The notes under the pieces: generated by a model
Databases searched by the model: none
Told to the model about the DNA's origin: nothing
What the model saw: the letters and a program-made list of their open reading frames with translations, nothing else
Translations under genes and position numbers: made by a program
Assembly: GCA_021532125.1 (NCBI GenBank)
Contig: JADYUX010000001.1
Coordinates: 1-64,000, forward strand
Length of the DNA: 64,000 nucleotides
Direction: 5' to 3'
Source: Arcanobacterium haemolyticum
Lineage (GTDB): Bacteria; Actinomycetota; Actinomycetes; Actinomycetales; Actinomycetaceae
In this document: piece after piece, positions 1 to 8,894 of the stretch
Position numbering within the stretch: position 1 is the stretch's first letter
Layout of the letters: each line of letters starts with the position of its first letter

Positions 1-195
1 AACACACTATCAAGCACCCAAACACCACACCCACACCCCAAACCAACCACCACAACAGCAGCCAGCCCAGAAGAGGCAGATAAGACCGAAGCCTTATCAT
101 CACTCGCACATGAACTCGGAAGTTTGTTTTCTTCGTCGTCCCGGCGACAGGTAAATACATTAGCCACTCTTGCGGGCGTAGGGCAAGTGTGGTGA
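1..195 (+). CDS. possible 3' end of an unidentified gene (partial)
   Basis: A frame is open from the first base to a TGA at 193-195. It would encode about 64 residues beginning in a Pro/Thr/His-rich linker (TPHPHPKPTTTT) followed by an acidic, helix-like stretch (SPEEADKTEALSSLAHELGS). The gene would start outside the window. I recognise no family. A second frame is also open through the A/C-rich first 60 bases, so openness alone is weak evidence. It could equally be non-coding. Confidence 0.25.
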   Translation, partial: NTLSSTQTPHPHPKPTTTTAASPEEADKTEALSSLAHELGSLFSSSSRRQVNTLATLAGVGQVW

Positions 196-763
196 CGGTG
201 AGGCTGTTCACAACGGCGTTTTCGGCTTAAATTCGCCAATTGTTTCTGATGTGACCAAGAAACTGTGCTCTGAATTTGACGCCGCGAAGGCTTGGCTACC
301 CACGCACAGCTCTACCTAGCTCTGGCCACTCGGTAGAAGACTCGCGTGCCTTCACGCTCGTCGGTTTCGAGCGCTCCGCGCTCTGGCCACTCGGTACGAG
401 ACTCACGTCTCCGGAGGCTCTAAGTTTCTTCGCGCTCCGTCTTTTCGAAAGATATGCCCACGCTGCGCTTGACATGCCCAACTCTCACATCGGAGAACTT
501 ACCGCCTCGTCGCGCTTTCCCTCTTCTCCCCGCACGCAACGTTGTCGCCATAGCCACCGAACTTCGCCGCCTTAGCCGTCAACTGCCACGAGTCTTCGAG
601 TGCTGTATTGTTTCCGTTGCAGCCTCTTTTCCGGCCAGCAGCCCTCTCCAGCTAGCATGCATTCCCACTCCGGCTAACACGCATTGCTGCGCCCTGCTTG
701 CCTAAATTTCGCTCTCAAGGTGCTAGCCGCTACGATTGTTCGGTGGAAAGCAATCGCTTTCAC
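196..763. other. no convincing gene; contains an imperfect 28-bp direct repeat
   Basis: Several short frames overlap here but none has a ribosome-binding site, a recognisable protein or consistent codon use. The notable structure is an imperfect direct repeat of 28 bases at 320-347 and 381-408 (25 of 28 identical, core CTCTGGCCACTCGGTA). A 6-bp inverted repeat with 4-base loop (GAAAGC/GCTTTC) at 746-761 lies just before the tRNA. The stretch could be decayed coding sequence or untranslated DNA. Confidence 0.5.
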
Positions 764-837
764 GCCCCTATAGCTCAGTTGGTTAGAGCAGTGGACTCAT
801 AATCCATCTGTCGCGGGTTCAAGTCCTGCTGGGGGCA
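764..837 (+). tRNA. tRNA with CAT anticodon (Ile2 or elongator Met)
   Basis: A complete 74-base cloverleaf: acceptor stem GCCCCTA pairs with TGGGGGC (one G-T pair), followed by discriminator A. The D stem is GCTC/GAGC, the anticodon stem GTGGA/TCCAT, the loop CTCATAA (anticodon CAT), the variable loop CTGTC, and the T stem GCGGG/CCTGC around TTCAAGT. CCA is not encoded. A CAT anticodon fits either elongator tRNA-Met or tRNA-Ile2 whose C34 is modified to lysidine by TilS; the sequence does not settle which. Confidence 0.95.
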
Positions 838-842
838 CACTC

Positions 843-870
843 AAGCCCGGTTTCAAAAGAAACCGGGCTT
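843..870 (+). terminator. hairpin terminator after the tRNA
   Basis: A perfect 12-bp stem (AAGCCCGGTTTC / GAAACCGGGCTT) with a 4-base AAAA loop starts six bases after the tRNA. The tail (CGTCGTTATG) has few T residues, so it may end transcription imperfectly or act as a processing signal. Confidence 0.7.
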
Positions 871-1102
871 CGTCGTTATGACGACGAAGGAGCCAGCGCA
901 CCAATCAAGCCCGAGGATCACGCCCACACAGTCACACGCTCCACCACGCAAACAATGCCAATGAAACTACCCTACCGACACGCACAGGCCCTTGCTCCCG
1001 CAAGCGCCACGGCCCCTAGGTGTGCTTGGCACTGATGTTGCTGCTGGTCAGCTCGCTCCCGCCAAGCGCCACGGCCCTGAAGGCCGGGCATGACGATCTA
1101 CG
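871..1102. repeat. intergenic stretch with a 22-23 bp direct repeat
   Basis: No gene is visible. The sequence GCTCCCGCAAGCGCCACGG recurs with a single inserted base: copies at 994-1015 and 1054-1076. A small inverted repeat CGGCC/GGCCG lies at 1072-1086, just beyond the dnaG stop codon, without a T-tract. Confidence 0.6.
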
Positions 1103-3229
1103 TCAATCTATCTGCTCATCACATGCTCGGCGCTGAGCCTCAAGCTCAATGAGCCGCGCGAAAACCTCGCTATAAGCCGGATCGTCACTCGGAGTGCGTT
1201 GAAGTTCCGACCGCACCTGAGCAATTTGGCGCGTAATACCCTGGCGGATGAGCGACACAGCAATAGACCACACGTAGCGCTCCAAACGATCCGGCCTCGT
1301 CTCGGGTAGCTCCTCGACAGCCAACTGATTTACCACCTGAGCCAGCTCAGGATCCTGAGCAATCACATGCTCGATATACCAGGACGCAGCATCCCCCGCA
1401 GCACGCTCAGGACTCTCCCCGGCCTGCGTCAGCGCAGCGAACCTCCCCGAATAGCAGGTTGTTCCACCAGCACCGATAATCGCCTCATGGATGCGCCGAT
1501 GTAAAGGATCGACAAACGTTTGAGACGGCAGACTATCCATCTGTGCCGGTGCCGCATACCACGGCAGCTGCAGATAGACCTCCAAGGCTTCGCGCTCCAC
1601 GCGCAGCGCCGGATCGCGAAGCCCGGCTCGCGGGGGTAGCTCAATCATCGCGGCAGCTTCGTCAACGCGGACACCAGCGGCGTCATTGTCAGCACCATGT
1701 CCAGACCGCGACGCTACCTCTCCCCTCGACGCATCCGCAGCTCCAGCAACACCAGCACCCGAAGCCTGGCGAGGCCATTGGTTTCGGCCAGCCATATCCC
1801 CCGCGCGCCCGCGACCACCACCTGGGCGCCCCGCATCAACCCCTCCACGCAGACCACCGCCAGATCCGCGCCCGGCCGAACGCACAGCTGCCCGCACGGT
1901 GGATTCATCCATGCCAAGCCAGCCTGACAACTGCCGCGTGTACTCCCCCCGCAATACCCTGTCTCGGATCGAAGCAACAATAGGAGCCGCGGCCCGCAAG
2001 CCCGCAGTTCGCCCCTCCGCCGTATCTAACGCCAAACCACGGAGGACAGACTGAATAACAAACTCAAAAAGCGGACGTCTCCCCTCAACGATGCGTCTCA
2101 CGCCTTCGTCGCCGAAAGTCATACGCACCTCGCACGGGTCCATGCCATCCTCAGCCACCGCGACAAAAGTCTGCGCCGCAAAAGACTGATCCTCCTGGAA
2201 CGCCTTAAGCGCTGCCTTCTGGCCAGCCGAATCGCCATCGAACGTGAAAATCACTTCACCGCCGTACGATCGACCGTCCGCGAGCATGACACCCGCAGCA
2301 GGGTCCGCCCCGTCGCCAATAAGACGACGAACAATCTTCACATGCTCCGAACCGAACGCCGTGCCACACGTCGCAACAGCACACTCAACCCCAGCGAGTT
2401 GGGCAGCCATCACATCCGTGTACCCCTCGACGACAACAATCCGCCGCTCAGCCGAGATCGCCTTCTTCGCCAAATTCAAGCCATAAAGAACCTGAGACTT
2501 CTTATAGATCGGCGTCTCAGGAGTATTGAGATACTTGGGACCCTGATCGTCGTCGGAAATACGCCGAGCCCCAAAACCAATCGGATCGCCCGTAATGGAG
2601 AAAATCGGCCACATAAGCCGCCCACGGAACCTGTCATACATCCCGCGATTGCCCTGCGTCGCGAGCCCCGATGCGGCAATCTCCCTCTCGCTGAAACCGT
2701 GCCCGCGCAGCTCCCGCAAAAGAGAATCCCACGTATCCGGCGAATACCCAATCTGATAATGAGCAATCGCAGCCTCATCAAAGCCACGAGCCGTCAATAA
2801 AGTCAAAGCCCGGCGCCCCGCCTCAGTAGCAAGCTGCGCCCGATAAAACTCGACAGCCACCCGATGCGCATCAATCAAACGCGCACGCTTCGGCCCACCA
2901 GAATCACGCTGGGTATTCGGACCGTCCTCATAATGAAGCTCAATCCCCGCCTTGCGCGCAAGCACCTCAACAGCTTCCGCAAACGGAATATGCTCCACCT
3001 TCTCCACGAACGAGAAAACATCCCCACCCTCGCCGCATCCAAAACAATGCCAGCGCCCCATCGACGGGCGCACATGAAACGACGGCGTCTTCTCATCATG
3101 GAATGGGCACAGGCCCTTCATCGAATCCACACCAGCCGGACGCAAAGCAACATAACCCGACACGACATCGTCGATACGCACGCGCGCACGAACCTCGTCG
3201 ATGTCCTCGCGCTTAATGAGCCCTGGCAT
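1103..3229 (-). CDS. dnaG: DNA primase
   Basis: Makes RNA primers for lagging-strand and restart synthesis, working with the replicative helicase. The 708-residue protein opens with a CHC2 zinc finger (C41, H44, C62, C65), followed by the catalytic core and the Toprim domain (VVVEGYTDVM and TFDGDSAGQ). After about residue 460 comes a Gly/Arg-rich linker and then the helicase-interacting C-terminal region. I start it at MPGLIKREDI: this matches family N-termini, and a TAGAAT -10 hexamer lies 7 bases before that ATG, implying a leaderless mRNA. An upstream in-frame ATG at 3289 would add 20 unconvincing residues. dgt lies upstream on the same strand, as in many actinobacteria. Confidence 0.97.
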   Translation of the reverse strand: MPGLIKREDIDEVRARVRIDDVVSGYVALRPAGVDSMKGLCPFHDEKTPSFHVRPSMGRWHCFGCGEGGDVFSFVEKVEHIPFAEAVEVLARKAGIELHYEDGPNTQRDSGGPKRARLIDAHRVAVEFYRAQLATEAGRRALTLLTARGFDEAAIAHYQIGYSPDTWDSLLRELRGHGFSEREIAASGLATQGNRGMYDRFRGRLMWPIFSITGDPIGFGARRISDDDQGPKYLNTPETPIYKKSQVLYGLNLAKKAISAERRIVVVEGYTDVMAAQLAGVECAVATCGTAFGSEHVKIVRRLIGDGADPAAGVMLADGRSYGGEVIFTFDGDSAGQKAALKAFQEDQSFAAQTFVAVAEDGMDPCEVRMTFGDEGVRRIVEGRRPLFEFVIQSVLRGLALDTAEGRTAGLRAAAPIVASIRDRVLRGEYTRQLSGWLGMDESTVRAAVRSAGRGSGGGLRGGVDAGRPGGGRGRAGDMAGRNQWPRQASGAGVAGAADASRGEVASRSGHGADNDAAGVRVDEAAAMIELPPRAGLRDPALRVEREALEVYLQLPWYAAPAQMDSLPSQTFVDPLHRRIHEAIIGAGGTTCYSGRFAALTQAGESPERAAGDAASWYIEHVIAQDPELAQVVNQLAVEELPETRPDRLERYVWSIAVSLIRQGITRQIAQVRSELQRTPSDDPAYSEVFARLIELEAQRRACDEQID

Positions 3230-3236
3230 GAAACAC

Positions 3237-3242
3237 ATTCTA
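3237..3242 (-). promoter_or_regulatory. -10 element of dnaG, leaderless promoter
   Basis: TAGAAT on the minus strand, with 7 bases between it and the ATG at 3229. Transcription would begin at or next to the start codon. No clear -35 hexamer is visible. Confidence 0.5.
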
Positions 3243-3320
3243 ATGCGCAAGCACGCCAACGCTAGAAGCCACGTCACGTCGTCCATCAACAGCGACGACG
3301 AACGCCCCCCGTGAGCCGGC

Positions 3321-4559
3321 TCAGTGCCTCAACATCCCACACAAACGCGCATGCCACTGACGCGCCGACTGATCCGTCAAAGACGCCACCTGATCCACAA
3401 CGATCCGCAAACGCCCAGCCTCATCAGCACCACGCCACAGCTCCCTAAACTGCGGCTCCAACTGCTCCGGATCATCAAGCAACGCATCAACAAGATCAAA
3501 CAACATCGTGCGCTGCTCAAAATACGGAGGCTCAAACTCGCGAGGAAGCATCACATACGCCACAGCGATACCCTTCAACACCGTGATCTCGTCACGAATC
3601 TCCTGCGGCAAAACCACCGAACCCTCGTAACGCACCAGCGGCTCGCTCCCATGAGCCTCCCGCGTCGCCTCACACACCCGCGAAATAAAACGGCCAATGA
3701 GATCACTCGTCAAATCTTTCATCGACGCCAACGCACGAAACGACCCCGAAAACTCCTCCGGCCACTCCTCCTCACGGAGCAAACGCTCAAAAGCCCCCTC
3801 AAGCTGACTCCGATTCCCCACGTGATACCACTCCTGCGTGGCATCAAGAATCCGAGCCTGCTCAGCCGGATCACGCAAATCCCGAGGATCAACAAACCCC
3901 CGAGCAATACCATCCTCAACGTCATGAACCGAATAAGCGATATCATCCGCCAGATCCATAATCTGAGCCTCGACACACTTCGTCATGCCATGATCGCCGT
4001 GAATCCACTCAAAAACCGGCACGTCATCGTCGTAAACATTGAACTTACGTGGATTCGATCCCTCCGGGCCACCACCAGCAACCCACGGATACTTAATCAC
4101 CGCATCAAGAGTCGCTCGCGTCAAATTCAGACCCGCAGGGCTCCCATCAGGAGCGGTACGTTTCGGTTCCACACGCGTCAGAAGCCGCAGCGTCTGGGCA
4201 TTCCCCTCAAAACCGCCAATCGACTTCGCCACCTCGTTAAGGGCAGCCTCACCATTGTGACCAAATGGCGGGTGGCCCAGATCATGAGACAAACACGCCG
4301 TTTCAACAATATCCGGATCACACCCGACATTCTTCGCCAACGAGCGGCCAATCTGCGCCACCTCAAGCGAATGCGTGAGCCGCGTCCGAACAAAATCATC
4401 CGATTCTGGGCCAAGCACCTGCGTCTTCGCACCCAGGCGCCGCAACGCCGACGAATGTAAAACTCGCGCACGATCACGCTCAAACTGAGTACGACTCGGA
4501 TCCTTCGCTGACTCAGCCACCCGGCGTTCCTGATCAAACGCGCTATACACTCCCGGCAT
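3321..4559 (-). CDS. dgt: dGTP triphosphohydrolase-like HD protein
   Basis: Member of the dGTPase family, which cleaves deoxynucleoside triphosphates to nucleoside and triphosphate and so tunes dNTP pools. The 412-residue product has the HD-domain ligands in order: His in TRLTHSLEVA, His-Asp in CLSHDLGHPPFGHNGE, and Asp in DLADDIAYSVHD. Of the stacked starts GTG-GTA-GTG-ATG, the ATG at 4559 is best spaced from the AAAGG upstream. It precedes dnaG by about 90 bases. The coding strand is markedly rich in G- and T-ending codons compared with most of the window. Confidence 0.93.
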   Translation of the reverse strand: MPGVYSAFDQERRVAESAKDPSRTQFERDRARVLHSSALRRLGAKTQVLGPESDDFVRTRLTHSLEVAQIGRSLAKNVGCDPDIVETACLSHDLGHPPFGHNGEAALNEVAKSIGGFEGNAQTLRLLTRVEPKRTAPDGSPAGLNLTRATLDAVIKYPWVAGGGPEGSNPRKFNVYDDDVPVFEWIHGDHGMTKCVEAQIMDLADDIAYSVHDVEDGIARGFVDPRDLRDPAEQARILDATQEWYHVGNRSQLEGAFERLLREEEWPEEFSGSFRALASMKDLTSDLIGRFISRVCEATREAHGSEPLVRYEGSVVLPQEIRDEITVLKGIAVAYVMLPREFEPPYFEQRTMLFDLVDALLDDPEQLEPQFRELWRGADEAGRLRIVVDQVASLTDQSARQWHARLCGMLRH

Positions 4560-4675
4560 CACTACCACCTTTCGGCCTCATCGTACTAAAACCGCACGAC
4601 ACCACGGTAGAAACGCTCCCAGCGCTACCTCAAGCGCAAATCACAAGCCGGCACACACGACCCGCAGAGCCTGCG

Positions 4676-5896
4676 TTACCCACCAGAAATACCGATCTCC
4701 GCCTGCGAAATCTTCGCCCGCTGCTCCGCACTCAACTCACGAGAATCCAACCAGCCCTCCGGAAGATGAGGCTGCTTCGGAGTGCCCGCCCGCCCACGCG
4801 GCCCCTCGGCCGCCTCCGGAAACTCCTGGTCAAGATCAAGCACACCCAAACGATCGCGCAATTCCTCAAGAGTCGATACCAACGCGAGCTCGTTACGGTG
4901 CGAACCGCCAACCGAAAAACCACGCAAATACCACGCCATATGCTTACGCAACTCACGCAAGGCGCGATGCTCGTCGCCATTGAAATGCTCGATCGACAAC
5001 TCAGCATGGCGAATGATCGTCGCCGCGACCTCACGCAACGTTGGCCGCTCACGCGAGGCAGAACCCGCGAGCGCCGCCGCCAGATCATGAAACAGCCACG
5101 GACGCCCCTGACATCCGCGACCGACCGCGACACCCACACACCCCGTACGTTCCATGAGAGTGAGAGCATCGTTCACGTCGAATACGTCGCCGTTGCCTAA
5201 CACCGGAAGGTCAGTCAGCGAAACAAGCTCCCCGATTGCATCCCATGCCGCGTGACCGGCGTAATGCTGCGCCATCGTACGTGCGTGCATGGTGAGTCCG
5301 ACAATTCCGGCATCCTCGGCAATTCTCACGGCGTCCCGGAACGTCTCGTGCTCGTCGTCAATCCCGATGCGAATTTTTGCCGTCACCGGCACCTCAAAAT
5401 CCCTGTCTTTACTCGCTTCACGTGAGGCATTGACGGCAGCGCTGACGATCTCGCGGAAAAGATCAAGCTTCCATGGCAGGGCCGATCCCCCACCTTTTCG
5501 CGTGACCTTCGGGGCGGGACAACCGAAATTGAGGTCGATGTGGTCGGCACGATTTTCTGCGACGAGAATACGGACAGCAGCGGCAGTCGTCGCGGGTTCG
5601 ACGCCGTAGAGCTGGATCGAGCGCACCGGATCGCCCGGGTCCGGCTTGATCATGTTCATCGTCTCGGCATTGCGCTCGACGAGGGCGCGCGTCGTCACCA
5701 TCTCGCACACCCAGAGCCCTGCGGGTGCTACTGTTCCTCGCGGCGCATTGTCCCACGAGACTCCCGCCGCCGTAAGGCCGCGCTCACCTGCTTCACGGCA
5801 GAGCTGACGGAAGGGAGGATTGGTTACGCCTGCCATCGGTGCGAGCATGACAGGTGTGTCAAGCCGTAGTGCTCCCAGATGGACTGATGCCGTCAT
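4676..5896 (-). CDS. dusB: tRNA-dihydrouridine synthase
   Basis: FMN enzyme that reduces specific uridines in the tRNA D-loop. TIM-barrel landmarks are MLAPMAGVTNPPFR near the N-terminus, HIDLNFGCPAPKV with the catalytic Cys, VTAKIRIGIDDEHETF, PVLGNGDVF and GVAVGRGCQGRPWLF. Between FRQLCREAG and AGLWVCEMVT there are about 20 extra residues (38-58), longer than the few extra residues in the mycobacterial homologue as I recall it. The start ATG has GGAG six bases upstream, and a possible -10 (TAAAGT) sits at 5986-5991. The 3' part shifts towards G/T-ending codons, like dgt. Confidence 0.95.
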   Translation of the reverse strand: MTASVHLGALRLDTPVMLAPMAGVTNPPFRQLCREAGERGLTAAGVSWDNAPRGTVAPAGLWVCEMVTTRALVERNAETMNMIKPDPGDPVRSIQLYGVEPATTAAAVRILVAENRADHIDLNFGCPAPKVTRKGGGSALPWKLDLFREIVSAAVNASREASKDRDFEVPVTAKIRIGIDDEHETFRDAVRIAEDAGIVGLTMHARTMAQHYAGHAAWDAIGELVSLTDLPVLGNGDVFDVNDALTLMERTGCVGVAVGRGCQGRPWLFHDLAAALAGSASRERPTLREVAATIIRHAELSIEHFNGDEHRALRELRKHMAWYLRGFSVGGSHRNELALVSTLEELRDRLGVLDLDQEFPEAAEGPRGRAGTPKQPHLPEGWLDSRELSAEQRAKISQAEIGISGG

Positions 5897-6066
5897 ACTT
5901 TTCTCCGTTGGTCAATGGTGGCGCTCGACAGGCACACCGGTGCCCGTAGCTTTGCACGTGCTCGTGTAGTGAGCGAACTTCGGGAACTTTACCAGCATTA
6001 TTTTGTGTCGACGAGGTTGTGCGCCACAGAGTATGGGGTGACGATGTGATGTGCCACGAGAGCAGA

Positions 6067-7236
6067 TCAATGCTCGGTTCCTTGCTCGTCTCCGACGAGG
6101 GGGCCGGGCGCTACTGGCGCAAGCATGGCAGCGATTGCCGTTGTCACGGGGATTGCGAGGATAAGCCCTATCGAAGCCGTGAGCGTGCGTGCGATTTCTT
6201 CTGCTATCTGGCTGAGTTGAAGGAGATCAACGAATGGGCGTTGCATGAGTGAGGCCGCCATGAGCATCGGCAACGATGTCCCGACGTAAGCGAAGGCTAG
6301 GGTGTACACCGTTGATGCGATGTGATCGCGTCCGACGGCCATTCCTTGTGCGAAAAGGCGACGGCGCGGGAGTAAAGGATTGGCATGATGGAGTTCCCAC
6401 ACAGTTGATACCTGCGTGATTGTCACGTCATTGAGGGCTCCGAGCCCCGCGAGTAACATGCCGCACAGGAGCAGGGCACGCATGTCGAGGCCGGGGATAT
6501 CACCCATGAGGACGAGAGAGTCGTCCGTTGTCGTTCCCGTAAGCTCAAGAGAATTCGTCGCCCACGCTGCCACAGCAAGGGTGATGAGAATTCCGACGAA
6601 GGTGCCCAGTAACGCCGACGTTGTGCGGATTGAGATGCCATGCGCGACATAAATTGATGCGAACATCATGGTGCCAGCACCCGTCAGCATAACGGGAACA
6701 GGGGGCGAGCCCGCGCTGAGAGCCGGGAGAATAAAGACGCCGACTACCCCCAGGCACGTTCCTAATCCCACGAGAGCCATGAGGCCCTTGACGCGTGCAA
6801 CGACGAGAACGGCAAGTGCGTACGCCCCGAGCAGGACAGCGAGAGGAACCGTTCGTACGAAGTCCGAGAATACGTAGGCGGCGCTTGTTCCCATAGCTGA
6901 GGGGTTGAAGATCGCCCGGATTCGATCGCCCACGTCGAGTCCATGGGCGACGATGTCGTGTGGGACGTGGACAGCTACTTCTGTTCCGTCGACGATCATC
7001 GTGACGGGAGTCTGCCCAGTTTCGTCGATCTGCCCGATGGACGCGATCTCACCAATCACCCGCTCGACGCCCGGCGCGTCTATCGGGATTGAGCCTTGAA
7101 GGCCTTCCCCGCGAGGCCAGAACGCCACAAGCGAGACAAGTGTGATGAGCGCGAGGGGCACAACGAGCGCCGCAAGGCGACGTGCGACCTTGCGGCGCTC
7201 GCTCTGAGGTAACTGAACCGTGTGATGGTGGCTCAA
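6067..7236 (-). CDS. YibE/F-family multipass membrane protein
   Basis: A 389-residue integral membrane protein of the YibE/F family. One N-terminal membrane segment (about 20-43) is followed by an extracytoplasmic beta-rich domain (about 55-125) and then seven or so membrane helices to the C-terminus. The conserved GALNDVTITQVSTVWEL segment (about residue 265) is typical. The biochemical role of the family is not established. The frame begins with TTG four bases after the glyS stop codon; no ATG or GTG fits better, so translation is probably coupled to glyS. Confidence 0.88.
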   Translation of the reverse strand: MSHHHTVQLPQSERRKVARRLAALVVPLALITLVSLVAFWPRGEGLQGSIPIDAPGVERVIGEIASIGQIDETGQTPVTMIVDGTEVAVHVPHDIVAHGLDVGDRIRAIFNPSAMGTSAAYVFSDFVRTVPLAVLLGAYALAVLVVARVKGLMALVGLGTCLGVVGVFILPALSAGSPPVPVMLTGAGTMMFASIYVAHGISIRTTSALLGTFVGILITLAVAAWATNSLELTGTTTDDSLVLMGDIPGLDMRALLLCGMLLAGLGALNDVTITQVSTVWELHHANPLLPRRRLFAQGMAVGRDHIASTVYTLAFAYVGTSLPMLMAASLMQRPFVDLLQLSQIAEEIARTLTASIGLILAIPVTTAIAAMLAPVAPGPLVGDEQGTEH

Positions 7237-7240
7237 CGAT

Positions 7241-8638
7241 TTAGCAGCCGACCAGCTTCTCGGCGAGGAAGCTCTGCACCTCGTCGATCGGGATGCGGAT
7301 CTGCTCCATCGTGTCGCGGTCGCGCACTGTCACAGCGTTGTCGTCGAGAGAGTCGAAATCGACTGTGATGCAGTACGGCGTGCCGATCTCGTCCTGGCGG
7401 CGGTAGCGGCGCCCAACTGCACCGGCGTCGTCAAAATCAACATTCCAGAACTTACGCAGCTTGGAGGCGAGCTCGCGCGCAACCGGCGAGAGCTTCTCCG
7501 AGCGGGAAAGCGGGAGGACGGCGGCCTTGACTGGGGCCAAGCGGGGATCGAGCTTGAGCACGATTCGCTTATCTACCCCACCCTTGGTGTTGGGTGCCTC
7601 GTCCTCGCAGTACGCCTCCGTGAGGAAGGCCATGAGGGAACGCGTGAGGCCTGCAGCCGGCTCGATGACGTAAGGAATCCAGCGCTCGCCTGTGGCTTGG
7701 TCGAAGTAGGAAAGATCCTTGCCGGAATGCTTCGAATGAGTGGTGAGGTCAAAATCGGTTCGGTTGGCGATTCCTTCGAGCTCGCCCCAATCTGAACCCG
7801 AGAAGCCGAACTTGTATTCGATATCCACCGTGCGCTTCGAGTAGTGGGAGAGCTTTTCCTTCGGATGCTCGTAGTAACGCAAGTTCTCGGGATTAATGCC
7901 GAGATCGATGTACCAATCACGACGGTGGTTGATCCAGTACTCGTGCCATTCTTCGTCGGTTCCCGGGGCGACGAAGAATTCCATCTCCATTTGCTCGAAT
8001 TCACGGGTGCGGAAGATGAAGTTTCCGGGGGTGATCTCGTTACGGAAGGATTTTCCGATCTGGCCGATGCCGAAAGGAGGCTTGCGCCGGGCCGAGGTGG
8101 CGACATTCTGGAAGTTGATGAAGATACCTTGCGCGGTCTCAGGGCGCAGGTAGTGCAGACCAGATTCGTCCTCGATCGGGCCGAGGTAGGTCTTGAGCAT
8201 CATGTTGAAATCGCGTGGTTCGGTCCATTGTCCCCGCGTTCCACAGTTCGGGCAGGGAAGCTCGGTGAGCGCAACGTCATCTGGATTCGCGATATCTTTA
8301 CGCGCTGCGTAATCCTCTTGCATCTGGTCGACGCGGAAACGCTTGTGGCACGAGAGACATTCCGTGAGCGGATCAGTGAATACGCCGACGTGGCCGGAGG
8401 CAACCCACACGTCCTTGGGAAGGATGATGGATGAATCCAAGCCCACAACATCGTCACGTGACGTGACCATGTAACGCCACCACTGGCGCTTGATGTTTTC
8501 TTTGAGTTCTACACCCAAGGGGCCGTAATCCCAGGCGGAGCGTGTACCGCCGTAGATTTCACCGCAGGGATAAACGAATCCGCGACGCTTGGCGAGGGAG
8601 ATGACATTGTCGAGGCGCGAGGGGGCCTGCTTGGCCAT
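7241..8638 (-). CDS. glyS: glycyl-tRNA synthetase, single-chain class II
   Basis: Charges tRNA-Gly. The 465-residue protein is the alpha2 (bacterial/eukaryal-type) form. It shows [18 protein letters not shown] at the N-terminus, a four-Cys zinc insertion (CLSCHKRF and CPNCGTRG), the class II motif around [14 protein letters not shown], and a C-terminal anticodon-binding domain ([20 protein letters not shown]). The ATG at 8638 follows AAGGAGCGCCTC. Upstream in-frame codons to 8821 have no ribosome-binding site and lie in the leader. Confidence 0.97.
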   Translation of the reverse strand: MAKQAPSRLDNVISLAKRRGFVYPCGEIYGGTRSAWDYGPLGVELKENIKRQWWRYMVTSRDDVVGLDSSIILPKDVWVASGHVGVFTDPLTECLSCHKRFRVDQMQEDYAARKDIANPDDVALTELPCPNCGTRGQWTEPRDFNMMLKTYLGPIEDESGLHYLRPETAQGIFINFQNVATSARRKPPFGIGQIGKSFRNEITPGNFIFRTREFEQMEMEFFVAPGTDEEWHEYWINHRRDWYIDLGINPENLRYYEHPKEKLSHYSKRTVDIEYKFGFSGSDWGELEGIANRTDFDLTTHSKHSGKDLSYFDQATGERWIPYVIEPAAGLTRSLMAFLTEAYCEDEAPNTKGGVDKRIVLKLDPRLAPVKAAVLPLSRSEKLSPVARELASKLRKFWNVDFDDAGAVGRRYRRQDEIGTPYCITVDFDSLDDNAVTVRDRDTMEQIRIPIDEVQSFLAEKLVGC

Positions 8639-8795
8639 GAGGCGCTCCTTTCTTGACGCATCTGGATGATGCGGTTCATGCCGCACTCGGCTAGTGCGAG
8701 CTGGATTCATATTAACGAGTGCGAACGACAAATCACTGGGTCGTTTCTTCTCTGGGACGGGATGTGGCGAAGGTCGCGGTGCAGTGCACCTGCGA
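8639..8795 (-). promoter_or_regulatory. probable glyS leader with 5' hairpin
   Basis: A TATAAG -10 at 8801-8806 would place the glyS start of transcription near 8794, giving a leader of about 155 bases. Its first bases form a near-perfect palindrome (GGTGCA-G-TGCACC within TCGC/GCGA, 8774-8795). I see no T-box consensus. A second inverted repeat, TCCCAC-N9-GTGGGA (8816-8836), overlaps the -35 region and could be an operator. Confidence 0.35.
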
Positions 8796-8856
8796 CTTTC
8801 CTTATAGACGACGTATCCCACGGAATTATTGTGGGACAGACTTCCTCACCCTCCAA

Positions 8857-8886
8857 TTGACAATCATTCTCAACTAAAGTGATAAT
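8857..8886 (+). promoter_or_regulatory. znuA promoter, TTGACA-N18-GATAAT
   Basis: A consensus -35 TTGACA (8857-8862) and -10 GATAAT (8881-8886) are separated by 18 bases. The expected transcription start, about 7-8 bases downstream, coincides with the ATG at 8894, so the mRNA is probably leaderless. Confidence 0.75.
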
Positions 8887-8894
8887 GATTCTCA
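8858..8894 (+). promoter_or_regulatory. two Zur boxes
   Basis: Two 15-base elements fit TGA-N-AAT-N-ATT-N-TCA exactly: TGACAATCATTCTCA (8858-8872) and TGATAATGATTCTCA (8880-8894). Centres are 22 bp apart, about two helical turns. The first covers the -35, the second the -10 and the transcription start, an arrangement expected for zinc-dependent repression by the Zur encoded downstream. Confidence 0.85.

Noticed and set aside
764-837. tRNA as an attachment site with an integrated element
   Set aside because: No integrase, no duplicated tRNA 3' end and no phage or plasmid genes nearby.
8639-8820. T-box riboswitch upstream of glyS
   Set aside because: No TGG-containing antiterminator core, no stem I motifs and no terminator before glyS.
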